From: Rhizobium binae
GTDB lineage: Bacteria; Pseudomonadota; Alphaproteobacteria; Rhizobiales; Rhizobiaceae
Reading direction: 5' to 3'
Assembly: GCF_017357225.1 (NCBI RefSeq)
Contig: NZ_CP071606.1
Coordinates: 1 to 64,000, forward strand
Length of the DNA: 64,000 nt
In this document: in pieces, positions 17,427 to 26,586 of the stretch
How the letters are laid out: each line of letters starts with the position of its first letter
Position numbering within the stretch: the stretch's first letter is position 1
Notes under the pieces: generated by a model
Seen by the model: only the letters and a program-made list of their open reading frames with translations
Database searches by the model: none
What the model was told of the DNA's origin: nothing
Position numbers and translations under genes: made by a program

Positions 17427-19661
17427 ATGAGGACAAGCCTACTCCAGAGAACTATGCTTTGCCTATGCCTGCTGCTGTTCACCGCACAGGTGAGCAGTTA
17501 CGCGCAAAATGCGCAGACCAGCTCGCCTTCCTCAACGGTCGCACTTTCGAAAGAGCAGCTCGATCAACTTGTCACCGACGTCAGCGACGCTGTGATCCGC
17601 AAGCTGGCGGACAAACCAGTAGCTTCCTCGACACAATCCCACCCGGTCTCTGTCTTGCCGGAAAAATCTGCGAGCATTCTGGAGCAAGACTTGGATACAG
17701 GAACAAGTCGATTCTTTCACCGCCTGATTGCCGTTATCACCGCGCTTCCTCAGCTGCCTCAGGTCTTTTCCAGCACTTTCGATCAACTCGATGACACGAA
17801 CTCTGATGGCCGCGATGCCGGGAGTTTTCTGTCGCTGGTTTTGGTCGCCATAGGCACCGCCATCTTCCTACAATTTGTGGTCATCAGCTTCGGTAGCCAG
17901 ATCCTGAATCATAGACTTTCCGCGGACGAGCCCCCGACGCTCATGACTTTCGGCTTGATCGCGCTCGTGAATGTTTTGGCTTTCAGCACGGCGTGGATTG
18001 TCTGCGATCTTGCCAAGGGCACCTGGTTTGCCGGAATGGGAATTGAGGCGCGCGTCGGCAAGCTCCTCCTTAACGTGGTGCTCCAACTGAGCTTCTATGG
18101 GCATGTGATACTGGTCTGGTTTCGGCCGCGGAGACCGTCCCTGCGTATCGTTGCACTCGATGACGATACGAACCGGGTGACATCTGTTTTTTTGGCAATA
18201 ACCATTGCGGCGAACGCCCTTCGGAGCTGGATCTTGGTGCCAATGGCCGCAGGAGTTTCCTCTGACGCCATTGCGGCGGGTCTCCTGATCAATGCGCTAT
18301 CGTTCGCAGCGGTTCTCACCTGGTGCGTCATTCATTGGCGTCGGGCGATCGGAAAATTGGTCGCAACGAGCCTCGGATGGTGGAAAAGCGGACAAGAGCA
18401 GGAACGAATCGTTGAAGGCTGGTTATTTGTCGCGCTTCCGCTGATCGCTCTCCGAAGCCTCGTGGATGTCTACGGTGCCGTGGAAGGGCACCATGTCGAG
18501 ATGACCGCCATCAACGTAGTCATCGGGGTCATCCTCGCCGAGTCTCTCTTTAAGTTTTTCCAGCGCAGGCTCGCGGCGGCAGCGGCTAAGGACTCTACCG
18601 TAGCCCCGTCGCGCCACTTTTACAGCGTTCTCATCCGCGCCGCGCGTCTTGTTATCATCATCAGCGCGGTGATCTATGTCTTGCACATCTGGCTCGGAGA
18701 GGCTTTGGGCATCTTCACGCCGGCGCAGTGGAACAGCTGGAAGAAAGCATTGGTAAGGGCCGGTGTCGTCGCATTGGTCGCGTATATCGCTTGGGAAGCG
18801 ATGAGATATATTGTTGGCAAATACATGGACACCGCAACACTTCCGCCCCAGACAGCCGACGCAAGCCTTTCCTCCTCGGTGCGAATGCGGTCATCCCGCA
18901 TACTAACGCTTATGCCAGTCGTACGGGTGACCCTCAGCGTGCTGATCGTGATTGTCACAACGCTGATGGTCCTTTCGGAACTTGGCGTCAACACAGCCCC
19001 TCTTATCGCCAGCGCTTCGATATTTGGTCTTGCTGTTTCGTTCGGCAGCCAATCGCTGGTGCGCGATATTGTCTCAGGCATTTTTTACCTTGCAGACGAC
19101 GCTTTCCGGGTTGGAGAATACATTGATTGCAACAAAGTAAAGGGGACGGTCGAAGGCTTCACGCTGCGCTCGGTGCGGCTCAGGCATCAAAGCGGTCAGC
19201 TTCACACCGTCCCGTTTGGACAGCTTGGCCAGATCACCAACTTTAGCCGCGACTGGTCCACGGTCAAATTCCAGATCAATTTCGCTCGTCACACGGACCT
19301 CGAGAGACTTCGCATGATCACCAAGAGCGTCGGAATCGAACTGATGGACAACCCGGACTATAAGGATGCCATCCTTGAGCCCCTCAAGTTGAAGGGCATT
19401 TCCGACATTACCGAAAACGCGCTGGTGGTCAATTTCAAGCTTGTCATTCGCGCCGACAGCGCAAGTGGTATCGAAGCCGACGCCAAGTGGCAAATCCTCG
19501 AAGCCTGTCGCAGAGAAGGAATAGAACTCTCCTCCTCGCTGCCAAGTTCAGCTCAACTCAAACGCGATTCAGCCGATGATCGGTCAATGGCTGTCGCGAC
19601 GCAACAATCGGGCGAAACCGATGTGAACACTGCACCGGACCGACAGCGCGCCGCGTCATAG
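17427..19661 (+). CDS. Large MscS-family mechanosensitive channel
   Basis: MscS-type channels open under membrane tension and release solutes. The 744-aa protein is much longer than E. coli MscS (286 aa). It has a signal peptide, a periplasmic N-terminal part of about 100 residues, about eight predicted membrane segments (roughly 135-500) and the MscS core. Pore helix and beta domain are visible as SIFGLAVSFGSQSLVRDIVS (about 530-550), FYLADDAFRVGEYID and HTVPFGQLGQITNFSRDW (about 590-610). Its GC content appears lower than that of the neighbours. It is on the same strand, 82 bases after the second sulfatase. The start has an upstream AGGA ribosome site. Confidence 0.9.
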   Translation: MRTSLLQRTMLCLCLLLFTAQVSSYAQNAQTSSPSSTVALSKEQLDQLVTDVSDAVIRKLADKPVASSTQSHPVSVLPEKSASILEQDLDTGTSRFFHRLIAVITALPQLPQVFSSTFDQLDDTNSDGRDAGSFLSLVLVAIGTAIFLQFVVISFGSQILNHRLSADEPPTLMTFGLIALVNVLAFSTAWIVCDLAKGTWFAGMGIEARVGKLLLNVVLQLSFYGHVILVWFRPRRPSLRIVALDDDTNRVTSVFLAITIAANALRSWILVPMAAGVSSDAIAAGLLINALSFAAVLTWCVIHWRRAIGKLVATSLGWWKSGQEQERIVEGWLFVALPLIALRSLVDVYGAVEGHHVEMTAINVVIGVILAESLFKFFQRRLAAAAAKDSTVAPSRHFYSVLIRAARLVIIISAVIYVLHIWLGEALGIFTPAQWNSWKKALVRAGVVALVAYIAWEAMRYIVGKYMDTATLPPQTADASLSSSVRMRSSRILTLMPVVRVTLSVLIVIVTTLMVLSELGVNTAPLIASASIFGLAVSFGSQSLVRDIVSGIFYLADDAFRVGEYIDCNKVKGTVEGFTLRSVRLRHQSGQLHTVPFGQLGQITNFSRDWSTVKFQINFARHTDLERLRMITKSVGIELMDNPDYKDAILEPLKLKGISDITENALVVNFKLVIRADSASGIEADAKWQILEACRREGIELSSSLPSSAQLKRDSADDRSMAVATQQSGETDVNTAPDRQRAAS

Positions 19662-19701
19662 GCCGGGGTCGCGTGGTTCGATCTGTTAGGGCGGCAGGCA
19701 T

Positions 19702-22236
19702 TTGCCATTGCCTACTCGCTTAGCGAATTTTGGCAGACCGCCGAACGTAACTGCGGGAGAGGAGGCGCAGGAATTGAGGAAGAGACGGTCCAACCGGAAG
19801 CCCGGTCAAGCAAAGCGCAGCCTTCCGAGCGCACCTCCTCCAACCGAGCCACCGGACCTATCAGTCCATACTACGGGCCGGTGGAAGATAGCAATTGCGG
19901 CCGCGGCAGCACTGATCGTGATCGTCGGCGGGTTTGCCAACTGGCTGGCGCGGGACGATGGACCGCGATCAACCGCCCTTGGATCCTCGTCCGCGAACGT
20001 CGTCTCCTTCGTTGGTAGCGAGAGGTGCGCTGGCTGCCACCAGGCCGAGGCAGAGCTGTGGCGTACCTCCCAGCACAAGCATGCCATGGACCATGCGACC
20101 GAGAAATCGGTGTTGGGCGATTTCCACGATGCCAGTTTCGACCATTTCGGCGTCAACTCCCGGTTCTTCCGCAAAGATGGAAAGCTCATGGTCGAGACCG
20201 ACGGAGCCGACGGCAAACTTGCCGAATTCGAGGTCAAATACACATTCGGCATCGCGCCGCTGCAGCAATACCTGGTAGAATTTCCTGACGGCCGCATCCA
20301 GGCGCTGCCGCTTGCCTGGGACAGCCGGCCGACGGCGGTGGGTGGGCAGCGCTGGTTCCATCTCTATGCGGACGAACATATCGGTCATGACGACATCCTG
20401 CACTGGACAAAGCTCAACCAGAATTGGAACTTCATGTGCGCCGAGTGCCATTCGACCGGTATCCGCAAGAACTATGATGCGGCCGGTGATCGCTTCGCCA
20501 CCGGTTGGGCCGAAATCAGCGTCGGTTGCGAGGCTTGCCACGGCATGGGCTCCCGTCACCTTGCCTGGGCGGGCGCCCGGCGGAGCTGGTGGCCGTTCGG
20601 CAGGGAGGAGGATCCTGAAAAGGGTCTCGTCGTCCGCTTCGACGAGCGCGAGGGGGTGAGTTGGACGCCGGACGCTGCGACCGGGTTGCCAACGCGCAGT
20701 TCGCCACCATTGGCCCTGCGCAAAGAGGTCGAGACATGCGGCCTCTGCCATGCGCGGCGCAGCCAGTTCTCGGAGGATTGGATGCCGGGATCGTTCCTCT
20801 CCGATACGCACCATGTTTCCGCCCTCGATCGCTCGCTGTTTCATGCCGACGGGCAGATGCGCGACATGGAGGAGACCTACAACTATGCGCCTTTCAAGCA
20901 GAGCAGGATGTTTGCGCACGGCGTCACCTGCAGCGATTGCCATGATCCGCACAGTGCGACGCTGCGTGCGCCCCAAGACGGCGTCTGCGGGCAGTGTCAC
21001 GCGCCGCAAAGATACGAAACCGCCGCACACCGCCACCATGATGAGTCGAACGCGCCGCTCGCCTGTGCCTCCTGCCACATGCCGGCGCGGACCTACATGG
21101 TGATCGACCAGCGGCACGACCACAGTTTCCGCATTCCCCGTCCGGACCTTTCCACCAAGCTCGGCACACCGAATGCTTGCAACGATTGCCACAAGGATAA
21201 ATCCGCCGAATGGGCGGCCGCTGCGGTCGGAGGCTGGTTCGGGCCGAACCGCAAAGGCTTTCAGAACTATGCCGAGGCGTTCAATGCGGCCTGGACGGAA
21301 CAGGCAGACGCCGAAAAGCTTCTCTCCGCAGTCGCGCGCGATCCGGCAGCCTCACCGTTCGTGCACGCCAGCGCCCTGGCCGAGTTGAACGCCTATCTGT
21401 CCGGCGCCAACGTTGAACTGGCGCGGTCCGGCCTAGCCGATCGCGATCCAATGGTGCGCATCGGCGCGCTCGACATGCTGGAAGGCGCCCCGGCCGACGA
21501 GCTCTGGCCGATTATCTCGCCACTGCTTTCGGATCCGGTCGGCGACGTGCGCCTCAGGGCCGTATCGCTGTTGGCCTCGGTTCCCACAGCGAGCCAGCCG
21601 GCGGCCGATCGCGCACGCTTCGACCAGGCAGCAGCCGAGTTCATCGCCGCCCAGCGTCTCAATGCTGACCGCCCCGAAGGGCGCAGCGCATTGGGAAGCT
21701 TCTTCGCCAAGCGCGGGATGGGCGCGGCGGCGGAAGGTGAATACCGGGCTGCGTTGCGCCTCAGCCCCGGATTCGCGCCGGCGGCAGTGAATCTGGCCGA
21801 CCTCTACCGAGCGCTGGGGCGAGATCTGGATGGCGAGCAGGTGCTACGCGCAGTGGTGAAGGCGTCGCCCGAGGATGCCGGTCTTCGCTACGCACTCGGG
21901 CTTACTCTCATTCGGCTGGGCCGATCCGACGACGCATTCGACGAACTGCGTCAGGCAGCCATACTTGCGCCCGACCAGGCGCAATATGCCTTTGCCTATG
22001 CGGTTGCACTGCATTCGACCGGGCGTCGGGATGACGCGATCGCGATGCTCGAAACGAGCCTTGAGCGTCATCCGAATGACCGCGACACATTGCTGGCATT
22101 GGCAACGTTTAATCGGGACGCGCGGAATTTCGCCGCCGCGCTTGGATATGCCAAGCGGCTGCTTTCCCTTGTTCCGAATGATCCTAATATCCTTCGTCTT
22201 ACCGAGGATCTGCGGCGGGCGCATTCTCCCGAATGA
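19702..22236 (+). CDS. Eight-haem cytochrome c with HEAT- and TPR-like repeats
   Basis: The 844-aa product has a cytoplasmic N-terminus, one membrane anchor (about residues 72-92) and a periplasmic multihaem domain. Eight CxxCH haem sites are visible: CAGCH (~109), CAECH (~245), CEACH (~275), CGLCH (~346), CSDCH (~410), CGQCH (~429), CASCH (~455) and CNDCH (~493). A HEAT-like stretch follows (about 540-640: DPMVRIGALDMLEGAPADEL, DPVGDVRLRAVSLLAS), then TPR-like repeats to the end (AEGEYRAALRLSPGFAPAAV, PDQAQYAFAYAVALHSTGRR). The architecture resembles cytochrome c554/pentahaem-type proteins fused to repeats. The TTG start at 19702 has only a moderate ribosome site, so the start may be a little downstream. 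Redox chemistry or electron transfer in the envelope is likely; the partner is unknown. Confidence 0.9.
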   Translation: MPLPTRLANFGRPPNVTAGEEAQELRKRRSNRKPGQAKRSLPSAPPPTEPPDLSVHTTGRWKIAIAAAAALIVIVGGFANWLARDDGPRSTALGSSSANVVSFVGSERCAGCHQAEAELWRTSQHKHAMDHATEKSVLGDFHDASFDHFGVNSRFFRKDGKLMVETDGADGKLAEFEVKYTFGIAPLQQYLVEFPDGRIQALPLAWDSRPTAVGGQRWFHLYADEHIGHDDILHWTKLNQNWNFMCAECHSTGIRKNYDAAGDRFATGWAEISVGCEACHGMGSRHLAWAGARRSWWPFGREEDPEKGLVVRFDEREGVSWTPDAATGLPTRSSPPLALRKEVETCGLCHARRSQFSEDWMPGSFLSDTHHVSALDRSLFHADGQMRDMEETYNYAPFKQSRMFAHGVTCSDCHDPHSATLRAPQDGVCGQCHAPQRYETAAHRHHDESNAPLACASCHMPARTYMVIDQRHDHSFRIPRPDLSTKLGTPNACNDCHKDKSAEWAAAAVGGWFGPNRKGFQNYAEAFNAAWTEQADAEKLLSAVARDPAASPFVHASALAELNAYLSGANVELARSGLADRDPMVRIGALDMLEGAPADELWPIISPLLSDPVGDVRLRAVSLLASVPTASQPAADRARFDQAAAEFIAAQRLNADRPEGRSALGSFFAKRGMGAAAEGEYRAALRLSPGFAPAAVNLADLYRALGRDLDGEQVLRAVVKASPEDAGLRYALGLTLIRLGRSDDAFDELRQAAILAPDQAQYAFAYAVALHSTGRRDDAIAMLETSLERHPNDRDTLLALATFNRDARNFAAALGYAKRLLSLVPNDPNILRLTEDLRRAHSPE

Positions 22237-22418
22237 AATGCGACAGCGCACGCGATCGCGGATCGACAGTGTATCATCTGGCGAGTCGATCAGAGATCGG
22301 CTGCAATCAAAAGTTACTTAAGTACATTCGACTTTTCGGGCAGATTATTTATCAGCGAATCAAGAGAGGGGTCGCTCTTGGCGCTTATCAGTCGCCGATG
22401 AAGGGGGCGGAGACGATC

Positions 22419-23210
22419 ATGAAGACTATTCTTGTACCTGCAGCTTTCCTTTGCGTGGGCCTTGCCGTTGCATCGCCGGGTTGGTCGGCGGACCTGACAC
22501 CGCTGGCGCCGGAGGCGAAGGTGGTCGAAACCCCGAGCGGATGGTCGTTTACGGCCGCCCCATATTTCTGGGCTGCCGGGATTTCCGGAGATGTTGCGCA
22601 GTTCGGCCTGCCCGAGGTCCATATCGATTCCAGCTTTAGCGATCTCCTGCAGAATCTGGACTTCGCTTTCATGGGCGCGGGCGAAGCGCGATATGACCGC
22701 TACAGCGTCTTCGGCGACATTTTCTATGTCAAGCTTGGCGCAGATGCTAATACACGACGAGGTATCCTGGCCGACAGCGTCGATGTGACCTCAAAGGCGT
22801 TCGCCGGAATTGTCGGCGTCGGCTATTCAGTGCTCGAGGACCAGTCGGGGCATCTCGATCTGGTCGGCGGTGTGAGGGTCTGGTCGGCGGACACCAATAT
22901 CGCGTTCAACGGCGGTATTCTGGATGGACGTGAAAGGGATGACAGCGCGACGTGGGTCGACGCTGTGGCTGGTGTGCGGGGCAACTATTTCTTCACGCCG
23001 CAATTCTATCTCACCGGATGGGGCCTTGTCGGCGGCGGTGGCGCGGATGTCGATTGGGACGTGGCGCTGGGGCTTGGCTATAAATTTAACAACGCAGTCT
23101 CCGCTATCGCAGGGTATCGGGCGACGGGCGTGAACTACAGCAACAATGACGGGTTTGTCTTCGACGCTGTCCTGCAGGGGCCGATTTTAGGGATAGCGGT
23201 TCACTTCTAG
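22419..23210 (+). CDS. Outer-membrane beta-barrel protein
   Basis: The 263-aa product has a signal peptide (MKTILVPAAFLCVGLAVASP, cleavage near WSA-D). Alternating amphipathic strands follow, ending in a terminal aromatic residue (GIAVHF), which is typical of barrel insertion signals. Strand-like stretches include WSFTAAPYFWAAGISGDVAQ, AFAGIVGVGYSVLED and VDWDVALGLGYKFNNAVSAI. I chose the ATG at 22419, which follows GGGGGCGGA. The open frame extends upstream to 22233 but that part is not protein-like. It is part of the same-strand envelope locus. The family is not named; it may be a porin-like or structural protein. Confidence 0.8.
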   Translation: MKTILVPAAFLCVGLAVASPGWSADLTPLAPEAKVVETPSGWSFTAAPYFWAAGISGDVAQFGLPEVHIDSSFSDLLQNLDFAFMGAGEARYDRYSVFGDIFYVKLGADANTRRGILADSVDVTSKAFAGIVGVGYSVLEDQSGHLDLVGGVRVWSADTNIAFNGGILDGRERDDSATWVDAVAGVRGNYFFTPQFYLTGWGLVGGGGADVDWDVALGLGYKFNNAVSAIAGYRATGVNYSNNDGFVFDAVLQGPILGIAVHF

Positions 23211-23353
23211 TAGGCCGTTGAGAACCAGGCTGGCGTGGAGGTCTGTAAGGAGTCGGACTTCCCGGCCAGGACGCAATCGCGGTTGCGTGAGGTTCTCGCC
23301 GTGGTGCGATTCCACGCGGATTCTATGACCCGTCATTGAAGTTGGAGGACGCA

Positions 23354-24157
23354 ATGAAGGTTACTTTGGTCATGACGCTAATACCCTGCCTGACGATCGC
23401 GCCCACTGGTATCGCGCAGGCATGGGAGGCAGATACCGATCTTGCAAAGAAGCTGAGCAATCCTGTGGCGTCGCTGATCAGCGTGCCGTTCCAGTTCAAT
23501 TATGATCACGGCTTCGGTCCCGACAACGGCAATCGCGAAACTCTCAATATCCAACCTGTCATCCCGTTCTCGCTGAACGAGAACTGGAATGTGATCTCTC
23601 GCACGATTGTGCCGGTGATCTGGCAGGACGACATTGCGGGTCCCTCCGGCAGCCAATTTGGGATCGGAGACACTACGCAGAGCTTCTTCTTCTCCCCCAA
23701 AGAGCCGACGGCTGGCGGGATCATCTGGGGCGCCGGACCCGCGTTCCTGCTGCCGACAGCAACGGACGACTTCCTGGGCAGCGGCAAGTTCGGCATCGGT
23801 CCGACCGCCGTGGTCCTCAAGCAGGAAGGCCCTTGGACCGTTGGGGCGCTCGCCAACCACATCTGGTCGGTTGCCGGCGAGGGGGATCGGCCCGACGTCA
23901 GTTCCACCTTCTTGCAGCCCTTCGTTTCCTATACGACATCCGACGCCTGGACCTTTACCCTCAACACCGAGAGCACCTACAATTGGGAAGACGAACAATG
24001 GTCTGTCCCGATCAACTTCCAGGTGTCGAAGCTCGTCAGGTTCGACAAGCAACCCGTCAGCTTCACGGCAGGCGCGCGCTACTGGGCCGCGGCCCCAGAA
24101 AACGGCCCAGAGGGATGGGGCTTCCGAGTGGCAATGACTTTTCTCTTTCCGAAATAA
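23354..24157 (+). CDS. Outer-membrane transporter-like protein (phenol MetA-pathway family)
   Basis: The 267-aa product starts MKVTLVMTLIPCLTIAPTGI (signal peptide, mature start near AQAWEADTD). It resembles the 'MetA-pathway of phenol degradation' / transporter family of outer-membrane barrels: SLISVPFQFNYDHGFGPDNG, NIQPVIPFSLNENWNVISRT and IGDTTQSFFFSPKEP, with a C-terminal strand ending MTFLFPK. The ATG at 23354 follows TTGGAGGAC and is preferred over one six codons upstream. Family members are thought to move hydrophobic compounds across the outer membrane. Here it lies with the sulfatase and cytochrome genes. Confidence 0.82.
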   Translation: MKVTLVMTLIPCLTIAPTGIAQAWEADTDLAKKLSNPVASLISVPFQFNYDHGFGPDNGNRETLNIQPVIPFSLNENWNVISRTIVPVIWQDDIAGPSGSQFGIGDTTQSFFFSPKEPTAGGIIWGAGPAFLLPTATDDFLGSGKFGIGPTAVVLKQEGPWTVGALANHIWSVAGEGDRPDVSSTFLQPFVSYTTSDAWTFTLNTESTYNWEDEQWSVPINFQVSKLVRFDKQPVSFTAGARYWAAAPENGPEGWGFRVAMTFLFPK

Positions 24158-24274
24158 GGTCTCGATGGAGGGACCGGGGGGAAGTGCAGTGGGCATTCTG
24201 CATAGCGTCAGTAACTTCGTCCGGCGGCGTTATTCAAGGGGTGCCGGCGGCTCTTTCTTTACACCGCGCTCGCT

Positions 24275-25516
24275 TTGTCTTCCGGATGCGGCGGACATCC
24301 CAAAGACGTGCTGCTGCCTGTTGCGGACACCTCGCGCGGATCAAGCCGCGTGGACATGTTGATTGCGACGACGCGGGCGCTTTCCACCAATCGCGGCGAG
24401 ATGTTCACCGGCGAAAGAGCCCTTGCTCCTGCCTTTGCCGACATCACCGTTTCAATTCCACCTGCGAGCGTGCGCAAGGTCGGCGACGTCGCATGGCCAA
24501 AACGGCTTCCGTCAAATCCGGCGACTGATTTTGCAACCCTGAAGGCGGATGAGCTCAGCCGGGAGCAGGCAAAGGCCTGGCTTAACGCCGCAGTCCGCAA
24601 AAGCCCCGACGGCAGCGCGTTCGTCTTCATCCACGGGTTCAACAACCGGTTCGAGGACTCCGTCTACCGCTTTGCGCAGATCGTCCACGATTCAGGCGTC
24701 CACAGCGCGCCCGTCCTCGTGACATGGCCGTCACGGGGCAGCCTGCTCGCCTATGGTTACGATCGCGAAAGCACCAACTATACGCGTAACGCCCTCGAGA
24801 AACTGTTTCAGTATCTGGCGGACGACAAGGAGATAAAGGAAGTCTCCATCCTTGCGCATTCGATGGGCAACTGGCTGGCCCTCGAAGGCCTGCGCCAAAT
24901 GGCGATACGCAACGGCGGGCTGCCAGCGAAATTCAAGAACGTGATGCTTGCCGCTCCGGACGTCGACGTGGACGTGTTCCGCTCGGAGATCGTCGACATG
25001 GGCAAGCAGCATCCCCGCTTTACCTTGTTCGTATCGCGCGATGACCGCGCTCTTGCCTTCTCGCGCAGGATCTGGGGCGACATCCCCCGGCTTGGATCGA
25101 TCGATCCGGAGCAGGCTCCCTACAAGGAGGAACTCGAAGCCAACAAGATCGCTGTGATCGACATGACCAAGGTGAAGGCTGGCGACAGTCTCCACCATAG
25201 CAAGTTCGCGGAATCGCCGGAGATCGTCCAGCTCATCGGCAGGCGTATTTCTGAAGGCCAGACGCTAACCGACAGCAGGGTGGGTCTCGGGGACCGCCTG
25301 ATCGCCGGAACGACCGGAGCGGCTGCGGCCGCTGGCAGTGCCGCAGGTCTCATTCTCGCGGCCCCGGTGGCGGTCGGAAGGGAGCACGTCGCCTTCTCTA
25401 GCGATTTCCTTTGGGATCTGCCGCGAAGACAACCCACCGAAAACCGCTCAACCTGGCTGGAAAACAGCGAGCCGCATGACAGCATTCAGGCTTCGTCCTA
25501 CCTTGGAGTTGTTTAG
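24275..25516 (+). CDS. Alpha/beta hydrolase (DUF900-type), probable lipoprotein
   Basis: The family is a serine alpha/beta hydrolase of unknown substrate (DUF900). FVFIHGFNNRFEDSVYRFAQ (about residues 113-132) gives the oxyanion region, LAHSMGNW the nucleophile elbow with Ser196, and DSLHHSKF (about 305) a plausible catalytic His. Reading the same frame back from 24275 gives LFLYTALALSSGCGGHPKD, a good lipobox. However, no ATG/GTG/TTG start lies upstream before a stop at 24212. The only in-frame start is the TTG at 24275, right at the end of the signal. A GTG one base out of frame at 24241 suggests a one-base insertion has separated the natural start from the gene. The C-terminus has a hydrophobic alanine-rich stretch (about 350-370). 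Confidence 0.75.
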   Translation: MSSGCGGHPKDVLLPVADTSRGSSRVDMLIATTRALSTNRGEMFTGERALAPAFADITVSIPPASVRKVGDVAWPKRLPSNPATDFATLKADELSREQAKAWLNAAVRKSPDGSAFVFIHGFNNRFEDSVYRFAQIVHDSGVHSAPVLVTWPSRGSLLAYGYDRESTNYTRNALEKLFQYLADDKEIKEVSILAHSMGNWLALEGLRQMAIRNGGLPAKFKNVMLAAPDVDVDVFRSEIVDMGKQHPRFTLFVSRDDRALAFSRRIWGDIPRLGSIDPEQAPYKEELEANKIAVIDMTKVKAGDSLHHSKFAESPEIVQLIGRRISEGQTLTDSRVGLGDRLIAGTTGAAAAAGSAAGLILAAPVAVGREHVAFSSDFLWDLPRRQPTENRSTWLENSEPHDSIQASSYLGVV

Positions 25517-25547
25517 CGGGAAACCAGCGCTATGCCCTCTCTTTAGC

Positions 25548-26459
25548 TCAGGCGGCCTTGCCGATTTTCGACGGACGCGTGGCGGCCGCCTTCTCGACCA
25601 TGGCGGTGACCTCCGCGCGCCGCGCGCCAGACAGCGGCAGGCGCGGCATGCGAACGCGTTCGGAACCGCGGCCCATGATCTGCTCGGCGAGCTTGATCGA
25701 CTGCACGAGGTCATGCTCGGCATCGAGGTGCAGAAGTGGCATGAACCAGCGATAGATATCGCGGGCTTTTTCCCAATCGCCGCGTTCGGCGGCGGCAACG
25801 AGCTGCACGGATTCCTCCGGGAAGGCGCTGGTGAGGCCCGAGACCCAGCCCTTGGCGCCGAGCATCAGGCCTTCGAGCGCGACGTCGTCGAGGCCGGCGA
25901 AAAGATCGAAGCGGTCGCCGAATTCATTGATGAGGTCGGTGAAGCGACGCGGATCCGGCGCGCTTTCCTTGACGGCCTTGATATTCGGCACGTCGGCCAG
26001 CACCGTCAGCACGTCGACGCCGATATTGACGCGATAGGCCGGCGGGTTGTTGTAAAGCATGATCGGCAGCGAGGTCGCTTCGGCGACGGTGCGAAAATGC
26101 GCGATCAGCTCTTCCGACTTCGGCACATAGACCATGGCCGGCAGCAGCATCAACCCGTCGGCGCCGAGCTTTTCGGCGTCGCGGGCATAGGCGACGGCGC
26201 GGCGCGTGTCGAATTCGGAGACGCCCGTCACAACCGGAACGCGGCCGTTGACGACCTCGACGGCGGCTTTAAGGATCGTGCGCTTTTCATCGGGATCGAG
26301 CGAATTGTTCTCGCCGCATGTGCCCATGACGATCAGGCCGTTGACGCCGTCATTGACGAGCGCGTCCTGGACGCGCTGGGTCGAGGGCAAGTCCACCGAG
26401 AGATCTTCGTTGAATTGTGTCGTTACGGCGGGAAACACGCCCTTCCATCCTGTCGTCAT
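25548..26459 (-). CDS. DapA-family aldolase/dehydratase
   Basis: Pyruvate-dependent class I aldolase family (dihydrodipicolinate synthase superfamily), 303 aa. The family residues are present: GTCGENNSL near 47-55, Tyr136 in MLYNNPPAY, and the Schiff-base Lys164 in IKAVKES. LFAGLDDVALEGLMLGAKGW follows near 192-211. The NNPPAY and GLDD...GAKGWVSG patterns recall enzymes annotated as 1-pyrroline-4-hydroxy-2-carboxylate deaminase in hydroxyproline use, but no other hydroxyproline genes are nearby, so this is only a possibility. I chose the ATG at 26459, after GGAGTTCAAGTG. The divergent GntR gene is the likely regulator. Confidence 0.85.
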   Translation of the reverse strand: MTTGWKGVFPAVTTQFNEDLSVDLPSTQRVQDALVNDGVNGLIVMGTCGENNSLDPDEKRTILKAAVEVVNGRVPVVTGVSEFDTRRAVAYARDAEKLGADGLMLLPAMVYVPKSEELIAHFRTVAEATSLPIMLYNNPPAYRVNIGVDVLTVLADVPNIKAVKESAPDPRRFTDLINEFGDRFDLFAGLDDVALEGLMLGAKGWVSGLTSAFPEESVQLVAAAERGDWEKARDIYRWFMPLLHLDAEHDLVQSIKLAEQIMGRGSERVRMPRLPLSGARRAEVTAMVEKAAATRPSKIGKAA

Positions 26460-26586
26460 CACTTGAACTCCATTAAAATCAGGAGTGTTATATACAAACT
26501 GTCGACAAGACTCAACCGGCTTTATGAGGACCGTTGCATAACCCGGCCGAAACGCAATAAAAGGCTTCAGGACAGAGGCGGGACAT

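Noticed and set aside
19969..21192. 407-aa minus-strand frame across the multihaem cytochrome
   Set aside because: The plus strand encodes eight CxxCH motifs; the antisense frame has no recognisable domain.
25548..26459. Calling the DapA-family gene lysine-biosynthetic dapA
   Set aside because: The divergent GntR gene and motif details point to a catabolic paralogue, and lysine biosynthesis genes are absent here.
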